From Ilumatobacteraceae bacterium (GTDB lineage Bacteria > Actinomycetota > Acidimicrobiia > Acidimicrobiales > Ilumatobacteraceae): DNA of 5,558 nucleotides. Of this stretch, positions 1 through 5,558 are shown piece after piece; position 1 is the stretch's first letter; every line of letters starts with the position of its first letter. The stretch lies in contig JALQWV010000131.1 of assembly GCA_023263465.1 (NCBI GenBank), positions 1 through 5,558 of the forward strand, read 5' to 3'. Position numbers and translations under genes: made by a program. The notes beneath the pieces are model-generated. The model was given only the letters and a program-made list of their open reading frames with translations, did no database searches and was not told where the DNA came from.

Positions 1-994
1 GAGTCATTGCGTGAGTTCCCTCTTCAGGGCTAAAGGTAAAGAATCCACACCAGTCCAACTGCGCTTCTTCAACGAACCGCAATAACTGATCGTGATCTTC
101 TTCGGTTTCGCCCGGGTAGCCAACAATGAAATTGCTACGGAACGCAGCCTGCGGGCTGAGCGCGCGAATGTCTTCAATTCGCTTCAGGAAGCGATCGCCA
201 TCACCCCAACGGCGCATGCGTCGCAAATGTGGCTTACTCACATGTTGCAGTGAAAGGTCAAAGTACGGAACGTTGGTCTCCAACATTGCGTGAATCAGTT
301 CGTCAGTGAGGTCGCTTGGGTATAGATACAACAAACGCGTCCGCGCAACTCGCTTAGTAACGGCCTGTACTAACGGAACAATTGAACCCGCACCAAGTTC
401 GCTCGGGCGATCTTTGCCGTAACTGGCGAGGTCTTGAGCAATCAATACAATCTCTTGCGCTTCTAGTTCATCTACTTCGCGCAAAATCTGATCAATGTCA
501 CGACTGCGCTGTGGTCCGCGAAACGAAGGAATTGCGCAGAAACCACAATTGCGGTCGCAACCCTCGGCGATTTTTACGTATGCCCATGGCGCTGCCGACT
601 TTGGTCGTGGCAAGTTCAACAAGTCAAACGATGGAATTGGTGCATTTGACACCGCAATTGGCTTTTTGCCGAACTGCACCGGAACTCCAAAGCCAGCAAC
701 TTGGTCGACCTCCGGCAATGCATCTGCGAGTTCTTGACCGTACCGCTCAGCCATGCATCCTGTCACCACAATGCGCGCACCATCTTTGCGCTTCGACTCA
801 AGTGCGAGCACGGTATCAATACTTTCCTTGCGCGCGTCTTCAATAAACGCACACGTATTCACTACTACTACGTCAGCCAGCGATGGGTCATCGGTTGCAA
901 TCAAACCATCTGCAAGCAGCGTGCCCATGATTTTGTCGGAGTCGACATCATTCTTTGGACAGCCCAACGTCTCGATGTAAAAACGTTGCTGCAC
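1..994 (-). CDS. rimO: Ribosomal protein S12 methylthiotransferase RimO (3' end cut by window edge)
   Basis: RimO is a cytoplasmic radical-SAM enzyme that adds a methylthio group to a conserved aspartate of ribosomal protein S12. My translation gives 331 residues with no stop. The N-terminal methylthiotransferase domain (about 3-115) has its three cluster cysteines: C12 in LGCPKN, C48 in NTCAF and C80 in TGCMAERY. The radical-SAM domain begins near 135 with the CxxxCxxC motif CDRNCGFC (C146, C150, C153), followed by AIPSFRG, LIAQDLASYG (184-193), SLQH (248-251) and FIVGYPGE (289-296). The SPEEGT segment at 322-327 and the overall pattern favour RimO over its tRNA-modifying relative MiaB. Full-length members are about 430-450 residues, so the end of the radical-SAM region and the TRAM domain lie outside. 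The start is GTG at 994-992, chosen because AGGTAGG lies 10 bases upstream and the first cluster cysteine then falls at the usual distance from the N-terminus. It begins 28 bases after the SMP-30 stop. Confidence 0.95.
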   Translation of the reverse strand, partial: MQQRFYIETLGCPKNDVDSDKIMGTLLADGLIATDDPSLADVVVVNTCAFIEDARKESIDTVLALESKRKDGARIVVTGCMAERYGQELADALPEVDQVAGFGVPVQFGKKPIAVSNAPIPSFDLLNLPRPKSAAPWAYVKIAEGCDRNCGFCAIPSFRGPQRSRDIDQILREVDELEAQEIVLIAQDLASYGKDRPSELGAGSIVPLVQAVTKRVARTRLLYLYPSDLTDELIHAMLETNVPYFDLSLQHVSKPHLRRMRRWGDGDRFLKRIEDIRALSPQAAFRSNFIVGYPGETEEDHDQLLRFVEEAQLDWCGFFTFSPEEGTHAMT

Positions 995-998
995 AGTA

Positions 999-1024
999 AA
1001 ACAGCCTACCTGTAAGGGCTGTTT
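999..1024 (-). terminator. Hairpin between SMP-30 gene and rimO, possible weak terminator or attenuator
   Basis: Read on the minus strand, AAACAGCC (1024-1017) pairs perfectly with GGCTGTTT (1006-999) around a 10-base loop. The 3' arm runs into four T's. The 5' arm overlaps the SMP-30 stop codon (1025-1023), and the 3' arm and loop carry the rimO ribosome binding site. The stem has only four G-C pairs, a large loop and a short T run, so strong intrinsic termination is doubtful. Partial termination, mRNA end protection or control of rimO translation are alternatives. The repeat is plainly visible; its role is inferred. Confidence 0.45.
1005..1011 (-). promoter_or_regulatory. Ribosome binding site of rimO
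   Basis: On the minus strand AGGTAGG ends 10 bases before the GTG start at 994. It is the clearest Shine-Dalgarno-like site in the window and supports GTG as the start. Its last two G's fall in the 3' arm of the hairpin at 999-1024 and the rest lies in the loop, so folding could partly hide it. Confidence 0.6.
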
Positions 1025-1943
1025 AGAAGTTGAGTTTCAACCCCTTGTACGGCCAAGGCATTGACACCAAACGACCAGTTCCCGACAGTGTGATGTACGC
1101 GGTCTTGAAATCTGGGCCACCAAAACAAATATTGGTGGTCAATGGATCGCCAGTGAGAATTTGCTCAAGCACTTCGCCCTTCGGTGATATGACGGTGATT
1201 CCCGCTGTTTGCAAACCAAGTGTTGCAACACACACATTTCCGTCGCCATCGACGGCAAGTGAGTCAAACAACTGCACTCCAGGAAGTCCGCACAGGCACA
1301 ACGACGGATCAATTGGGCTGAACGGCGCAGTCTCACCTGGCGCAGTAATGGCCAAATGAAATACACGACCTGTGTGGGTTTCAGCCCAGTACAGCGTGTT
1401 GCCATCTGGAGAAAGACCAATGCCGTTGGGTGAGTCTGTTGGAAACACCACTTCCTTAATCATGGAGCCGTCGGTTTTCGCGTAATAGATGCCGCTCAAG
1501 TCGGCGTGCCGACCATGACGAATACCGTGATCGGTAAACCACATTCCACCGTGTGCATCAAACACGATGTCGTTTGGCCCACGCAACTTGTTGCCATTGC
1601 ATTCGGTGTACAGAACCTTCAGTTCGCCAGTCTCCATGTCGTATCGCTGAATACGACCGCCGATGTAGTCGGCTTCGACCATTGGTCCTGGAAACGTAAG
1701 TCCAAGAAACTCCACTTCACCAAATGATCCACCATTGTTGCAAATGTACAAACCGCAATCTGGTCCGAATGCAATTCCGTTTGGTCCACCAGGAACGTCT
1801 GCAATCTTTTCTTTTGTGCCGTCTGGCTTCACCCGTGTGATTTGTTTGCCAAACATTTCAACAAGAATCACGCTGCCATCAAGCATCGCAATTGGACCTT
1901 CAGGGAAACGGAGACCAGATGCAATTTCAGTAAATTCAGCCAT
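1023..1943 (-). CDS. SMP-30/gluconolactonase/LRE family protein
   Basis: This is a complete protein of 306 residues counted from ATG, close to the usual 290-310 of the family. SMP-30 proteins are six-bladed beta-propellers that use a divalent metal to hydrolyse sugar lactones or related esters. The expected metal and active-site positions are present: E15 in FPEGP, N124 in RGPND, N173 in DSPNGIGLSPDG and D227 in FDSLAVDGDG. A further PNGIAFGPD repeat is at 54-62. Repeated xPDGxxLY turns mark the blades, and the end (TNICFGGPD, then SGTGRL) is typical. No signal peptide or membrane segment is seen, so it is probably cytoplasmic. The start is uncertain: TTG at 1949 adds two residues and has AAAAGG at a better spacing (8 bases) than ATG at 1943. 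It begins 41 bases after ftsK stops and is probably co-transcribed. The true substrate cannot be read from sequence, and a gluconolactonase name would be too precise. It is the only gene here not obviously linked to core information processing or division. Confidence 0.9.
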   Translation of the reverse strand: MAEFTEIASGLRFPEGPIAMLDGSVILVEMFGKQITRVKPDGTKEKIADVPGGPNGIAFGPDCGLYICNNGGSFGEVEFLGLTFPGPMVEADYIGGRIQRYDMETGELKVLYTECNGNKLRGPNDIVFDAHGGMWFTDHGIRHGRHADLSGIYYAKTDGSMIKEVVFPTDSPNGIGLSPDGNTLYWAETHTGRVFHLAITAPGETAPFSPIDPSLCLCGLPGVQLFDSLAVDGDGNVCVATLGLQTAGITVISPKGEVLEQILTGDPLTTNICFGGPDFKTAYITLSGTGRLVSMPWPYKGLKLNF

Positions 1944-1984
1944 GGGCAAACAATACGCCTTTTTTGAACGGCAAATTTACGTGG

Positions 1985-4417
1985 TTAGCTACCCATCTGC
2001 AGCTGTTCAAGTTCTTCAACTGTCATCAGCACTTCACGAGGGCGTGAACCTTCGCTCGGACCTACAACACCGCGAGATTCAAGCAAGTCCATAATGCGAC
2101 CCGCGCGAGCAAAGCCGATTTTCAGCTTGCGCTGCAACATAGAAGTTGACCCCTGGGCACTGCGTACCACCAAGTCCATAGCCTGGCGCAACAATTCATC
2201 GTCATCGGCGTCTCCTGTAGTTCCGCCAAACAGGCTGTCACCTGCGTTACCGCCAGCACCCTCCCCGTCAACACCCGACACGTACGCCACCTCGGGAGCC
2301 TGCCTGCGCCAGTGGGCCACCACTTTGCGCACTTCGCTTTCGTCTACCCAAGCAGATTGAACTCGTTGTGCAACTGATGTGTTTCCAGGCAGCAACAACA
2401 TGTCGCCCTTACCAATCAATTTCTCTGCACCTGGCTGATCAAGAATCACGCGGCTGTCGGTGAGGCTAGAAACCGCGAAGGCCATACGTGCAGGAATATT
2501 CGCCTTGATCACACCAGTGATCACGTTGACGCTCGGACGCTGCGTGGCAACAATGAGGTGGATACCGACCGCGCGAGCCTTCTGCGCAATGCGCGTGATG
2601 CAGTCTTCAACGTCGCGTGCGGCAACCATCATGAGGTCGTTCAACTCGTCCACCACAATCAAAATAAACGGCATGCGCTCAAAGTTCTTCTCGGCCACCC
2701 CATCGCTTTCCAATTCGCCTCGGTCATAAGCGGCATTGAATCCCGTGATGTCACGGAAGCCGGCTTCAACCAACAGGTCGTAACGACGCTCCATTTCCTT
2801 CACTGCCCAACCGAGTGCATTTGCTGCTTTTTTCGGGTTGGTTACTGGTGGCGTGAGCAAGTGCGGTAGGCGTGCATATTGTGCCATTTCCACTTGCTTC
2901 GGGTCGATCAAAATCATGCGCACTTGCTCTGGTGTTGAACGCATCAGCACCGAGGTGATGATGCAGTTAATTGCGCTCGACTTACCCGCACCGGTGGTTC
3001 CTGCAACCAACATGTGCGGCGTAGTGGAAATGTTCAAGAATATCGAACGACCCGCAATATCTTTACCTACACCAACGTCAAGAGGGTGCATTGCTGTGCG
3101 AGCTTCAGTTGACACCATTAGGTCGCCAAGCGACACCAATTCACGCTGTGAGTTTGGCACTTCAATACCAATTGCTGATTTGCCGGGAATAGGCGCAAGA
3201 ATTCGCACGTCAGTCGCAGCCATGGTGTAAGCAATGTCTTTCGACAGCGACGTAACTTTGGCAACCTTTACACCGCCACCTAGCCTCAATTCGAATCGAG
3301 TAACCGTTGGGCCACGTGTGTAATCATCCAGCTCAGTTTCAACGCCATGTTTTCTTAACGCATCTACCAAAAGTTCGCCACGAATTTCTGTAGCCCTTTC
3401 ATCGGCCTTTTCATGGCGAGTGATCGTAAGCAATTCCAAGTTCGGCAACTTCCACACGCTTGGTTTTGCACCTGGCCCAAGAGGCATCTGTTGCGGTGCT
3501 GCCTTTTCGATCCCTGCAGCCGACGGGTTCGCAGCCGTCGTGACCACTGGCTTGTCTTTCAACAGCGGCTTACGTGTGCGACGTGGTTTTTCTTGTTCCT
3601 CTTCCTCGTCTTCTTCACCTTCTTCTTGCACTACCGATTTTCGCTTGCGACGCTTCGGCGCTTCATCAAGATCGATGTCGTAAAAAATTGGTTCGCCATA
3701 TTCGTCAAACTCTTGTGGATCTTCACCGTCATCGGACGAACGAAGGCTTTCACGTGAAACTCCATTGGCCCAGGCCTTGATGCGGCGATACAGCTGTGCC
3801 GGCGAATTGCCCGTAATTAGCAACACTGCACAGAACATCACCGCGATCAGCACGATGACAGCAGCAAAGCTACCCACCAAACTTTGCAACGGTTCGCCAA
3901 CGATCCAACCGAACCAACCACCCGTGCGTGAAACTGCCTTATTCGTAAGATCACCAAACGACGTCCCCCAAATAATATGGATGACTGCCAAAACTCCTAC
4001 ACACAACACCGTCCATCCAAAAGCGAGACGAATGCGATGTTGCAGCGACTTCCTATTAATGGACGCAAAACCAGCGGCGATGATGACAACTGGCAGAACG
4101 AAACGACCAACGCCAAGCAATGATGAGAACGTGGTGTCGAGCAAGCGACCGAGCGGGCCTGCGAACTCCACATAAATAGACATCGACAACAAAATGCCGA
4201 AACAGATGAGCGCAACGCCACCAAATTCATGTCCACGACCTGCAAGCACAGTCTTCAACACCGATTCACGGCGTTCGCGGCGGCGTGGCATGCGGAACGA
4301 TTCAATCTCGTCTTCGTCTACAGGCGCGTGGCTACGCACGATCTTTGGGCGCACGCCGGAGCCTGATTTTGAGGCTGGGCGCGCGCTGGAAGACCCCTTA
4401 CGGGGCTGAGCGGCCAT
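1985..4417 (-). CDS. ftsK: DNA translocase FtsK (FtsK/SpoIIIE family)
   Basis: FtsK is a septum-anchored, ATP-driven hexameric DNA pump that clears and sorts chromosome ends during division and, in many bacteria, activates XerC/XerD recombination at dif. The 810 residues are a normal length. A basic N-terminus (1-60) precedes four likely membrane helices at about 65-83, 104-120, 131-150 and 181-203. A charged linker (about 204-320) contains an acidic run at 265-276. The alpha/beta motor follows: Walker A GTTGAGKS (473-480), DPKQVEM (505-511), Walker B ILIVVDEL (585-592; D590, E591) and ATQRPSVNVITG (624-635). The gamma winged-helix domain (about 739-800), with FARAGRIMDLLE and REVLM, would read the polar guide sequences. 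One small departure is N593, where VDELADLMM usually has alanine. ATG at 4417 starts 63 bases after the rnj stop; no clear Shine-Dalgarno site precedes it. The family assignment is certain, the dif role inferred. Confidence 0.97.
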   Translation of the reverse strand: MAAQPRKGSSSARPASKSGSGVRPKIVRSHAPVDEDEIESFRMPRRRERRESVLKTVLAGRGHEFGGVALICFGILLSMSIYVEFAGPLGRLLDTTFSSLLGVGRFVLPVVIIAAGFASINRKSLQHRIRLAFGWTVLCVGVLAVIHIIWGTSFGDLTNKAVSRTGGWFGWIVGEPLQSLVGSFAAVIVLIAVMFCAVLLITGNSPAQLYRRIKAWANGVSRESLRSSDDGEDPQEFDEYGEPIFYDIDLDEAPKRRKRKSVVQEEGEEDEEEEQEKPRRTRKPLLKDKPVVTTAANPSAAGIEKAAPQQMPLGPGAKPSVWKLPNLELLTITRHEKADERATEIRGELLVDALRKHGVETELDDYTRGPTVTRFELRLGGGVKVAKVTSLSKDIAYTMAATDVRILAPIPGKSAIGIEVPNSQRELVSLGDLMVSTEARTAMHPLDVGVGKDIAGRSIFLNISTTPHMLVAGTTGAGKSSAINCIITSVLMRSTPEQVRMILIDPKQVEMAQYARLPHLLTPPVTNPKKAANALGWAVKEMERRYDLLVEAGFRDITGFNAAYDRGELESDGVAEKNFERMPFILIVVDELNDLMMVAARDVEDCITRIAQKARAVGIHLIVATQRPSVNVITGVIKANIPARMAFAVSSLTDSRVILDQPGAEKLIGKGDMLLLPGNTSVAQRVQSAWVDESEVRKVVAHWRRQAPEVAYVSGVDGEGAGGNAGDSLFGGTTGDADDDELLRQAMDLVVRSAQGSTSMLQRKLKIGFARAGRIMDLLESRGVVGPSEGSRPREVLMTVEELEQLQMGS
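3587..3628 (-). repeat. Low-complexity GAA/GAG-rich tract inside ftsK
   Basis: The coding strand is almost entirely GAA, GAG, GAC, GGT and CAA codons, giving a Glu/Asp-rich run (residues 264-277) in the linker between the membrane domain and the motor. It is flanked by Lys/Arg-rich stretches (255-260 and 278-283), so the linker alternates basic, acidic, basic. FtsK linkers are poorly conserved and often low in complexity, so this is probably ordinary, though such tracts can vary in length between strains. Confidence 0.55.
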
Positions 4418-4434
4418 GAGTCAACAGTAGTAAG

Positions 4435-4462
4435 GGGGTACTGCCCCATTGAGGCATACCCC
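4435..4462 (-). other. Inverted repeat (bulged hairpin) between rnj and ftsK
   Basis: On the minus strand GGGGTATGCC (4462-4453) pairs with GGCA (4445-4442) and TACCCC (4440-4435), leaving one bulged G at 4441 and a 7-base loop. This is a ten-pair stem, G-C rich at its base, filling nearly half of the 63-base gap. No run of T's follows, so it does not look like a classical intrinsic terminator. It ends 17 bases before the ftsK start codon and could protect an mRNA end, mark a processing site or influence ftsK translation. The pairing is visible; the role is unknown. Confidence 0.45.
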
Positions 4463-4480
4463 ACGTGTGGCAAACCTGCG

Positions 4481-5558
4481 CTAGATCTCCATCACAATTG
4501 GCACGATCATCGGACGACGCTTGGTGCGTTCCGACACAAACTTGCCCGCCGCACGACGCACTTCTTTTTCCAGTGCATCGATGTCTCGAGTGCCGCCCTT
4601 CAGAGCTTTTTCAACGGCACGAGCGACGGTCTCACACGCCTCTTCAATGAGGTCTTCGGCTTCAGGTGCATACACCCAGCCGCGCGTAATGATTTCTGGG
4701 CCAACCAGCACCTTGCCTGCTTCAACGTCCACTGTCACTACTGCAACAACAACGCCTTCTTCTGCCAGCACTTTGCGGTCGCGCAACACTCCTAGACCGA
4801 CATCGCCAACAATTCCATCTACGTACAACATGCCTGCAGGAACACGTTCTTTGCGCTCAATTCCGTCGTCGGTAATTTCAATCACGTCGCCGTCCTCGCA
4901 CAACACAATGTTGGATTCTGGAATGCCCATGGTGCGGCCGTGTCGCGCGTTCGCAACCATGTGGTGATATTCGCCATGAATAGGAACAAACCATTCCGGC
5001 TCGGTAATTGACAAATACATTTTCAAGTCGTCCGCCTGCGCGTGACCAGTTGCGTGCACGTCAGCAATACCCGAGTGCACAACTTCGGCACCAAGTCGCA
5101 GTAGCCCATCAATTACGCGGTTCACGTTTCCTTCATTGCCAGGGATTGCGTGGCTCGAGAAAATCACAGTGTCGTCATGCCCAATAGTGACGAACTTATT
5201 GTCACCGCGCGCCAGCAAACTCAGCGCCGCCATTGGCTCACCTTGTGAACCGGTAGAAATAACACACACGCGTTCGGGTGGATAGTCGTCAATGTCTTCA
5301 ACATTGATGTACGACTTGTCAGGCAGTTTGATAATGCCCAAGTCGCGCGCCATGCGAATGTTGTTGATCATGGAGCGGCCGAGTGGCGCAACTACACGCC
5401 CGCTTTCAATTGCCGCATCAGCAATTTGCTGCACCCGGTGAATGTGGCTAGCAAAGCTTGCAGTGATGATGCGGCGCGTTTTGTGCTCGGCAAACAATTG
5501 TCGGAGCACAACACCAACCGACTTCTCTGACGGTGCCGAGCCACGCTCTTCGGCATTC
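4481..5558 (-). CDS. rnj: Ribonuclease J, C-terminal part (5' end cut by window edge)
   Basis: RNase J is a zinc-dependent metallo-beta-lactamase/beta-CASP nuclease with endo- and 5'-to-3' exonuclease activity, acting in mRNA turnover and rRNA maturation. About 358 of the usual 550-560 residues are visible, entering in frame at NAEERG, where family members read DSTN(A)E. Counting from that N: the beta-CASP domain has ASFASHIHRVQQI (about 34-46), STGSQGEPMAAL (101-112) and SSHAIPGNE (about 134-142). The returning lactamase part has VHATGHAQADDL (167-178) and PIHGEYHHM (192-200), whose histidines belong to the active-site motifs. The C-terminal domain follows, with VGPEIITRGWVY (285-296) and the ending RRPMIVP. 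The catalytic HxHxDH motif lies beyond the edge. The GTG at 5509 is internal, because the family sequence continues upstream of it without a break. The gene ends with TAG, 63 bases before ftsK. In Actinobacteria rnj is commonly next to ftsK, often after dapA, which may lie just outside. Confidence 0.96.
   Translation of the reverse strand, partial: NAEERGSAPSEKSVGVVLRQLFAEHKTRRIITASFASHIHRVQQIADAAIESGRVVAPLGRSMINNIRMARDLGIIKLPDKSYINVEDIDDYPPERVCVISTGSQGEPMAALSLLARGDNKFVTIGHDDTVIFSSHAIPGNEGNVNRVIDGLLRLGAEVVHSGIADVHATGHAQADDLKMYLSITEPEWFVPIHGEYHHMVANARHGRTMGIPESNIVLCEDGDVIEITDDGIERKERVPAGMLYVDGIVGDVGLGVLRDRKVLAEEGVVVAVVTVDVEAGKVLVGPEIITRGWVYAPEAEDLIEEACETVARAVEKALKGGTRDIDALEKEVRRAAGKFVSERTKRRPMIVPIVMEI

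Noticed and set aside
382..1015. Overlapping plus-strand open frames of 75-154 codons, such as 382-846 and 701-1015
   Set aside because: They lie antisense to rimO, whose motifs are unbroken across the region. The plus-strand products resemble no family and are rich in Cys, His, Arg and Ser, as expected for shadow frames.
1735..2094. Plus-strand open frame of 119 codons across the SMP-30/ftsK junction
   Set aside because: It is antisense to both genes, has no recognisable domain, and reads straight through the intergenic gap by chance.
2838..3230. Plus-strand open frame of 130 codons inside ftsK
   Set aside because: It is antisense to the highly conserved FtsK motor domain; it arises from the codon pattern of that gene and has no family resemblance.
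3765..4175. Plus-strand open frame of 136 codons opposite the FtsK membrane region
   Set aside because: It is antisense to the membrane helices; its Thr/Pro/Asn-rich product is what reversed hydrophobic codons give.
4418..4427. TTGAC-like -35 element just before ftsK
   Set aside because: On the minus strand TTGAC lies only a few bases before the ATG, so any matching -10 would fall inside the gene and could not serve this start.
4461..4470. CCACGTGTGG near-palindrome after rnj as an operator
   Set aside because: The arms are only a few bases, there is no second copy in the window and no regulator gene nearby, so chance is as likely.
4521..4967. Plus-strand open frame of 148 codons inside rnj
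   Set aside because: It is antisense to conserved RNase J motifs; the product is a Ser/Thr/Pro-rich shadow with no domain.
5507..5509. GTG as the start of a short 342-residue RNase J
   Set aside because: The 16 codons upstream to the window edge (NAEERG...SEKSVG) match the family without a break, so the gene simply continues out of the window.

Overview
The window looks like a piece of an actinobacterial chromosome. The best guess is the class Acidimicrobiia, because the protein sequences resemble that group (for example the LGCPKN-type start of RimO and the RRPMIVP end of RNase J) and because of the order RNase J – FtsK – RimO. Base composition is moderate, near half G+C by eye, which is low for cultured Acidimicrobiia and would fit a planktonic lineage. 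The class-level placement is an inference from remembered family patterns, not from a search.

All four genes lie on the minus strand, so transcription runs from high to low coordinates. In that order they are: the C-terminal two thirds of ribonuclease J (5558 to 4481, cut by the window edge); the complete DNA translocase FtsK (4417 to 1985); a complete SMP-30/gluconolactonase-like six-bladed propeller protein (1943 to 1023); and the N-terminal three quarters of the ribosomal protein S12 methylthiotransferase RimO (994 to 1, cut by the other edge). The gaps are short (63, 41 and 28 bases), so the four could be read as one operon. Two gaps hold inverted repeats: a bulged hairpin between rnj and ftsK, and a hairpin between the SMP-30 gene and rimO that overlaps the SMP-30 stop codon and covers part of the rimO ribosome binding site.

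Functionally, RNase J (mRNA and rRNA decay and processing), FtsK (chromosome clearance at the division septum) and RimO (S12 modification) are housekeeping genes whose clustering is common in Actinobacteria. The SMP-30 protein, a metal-dependent lactonase-type enzyme, has no evident link to them and is the one unexpected member. There is no stretch over 300 bases without a gene, and I see no RNA gene, mobile element, CRISPR array or phage gene. I found no convincing undescribed system here; the points worth a second look are small ones at the gene junctions.
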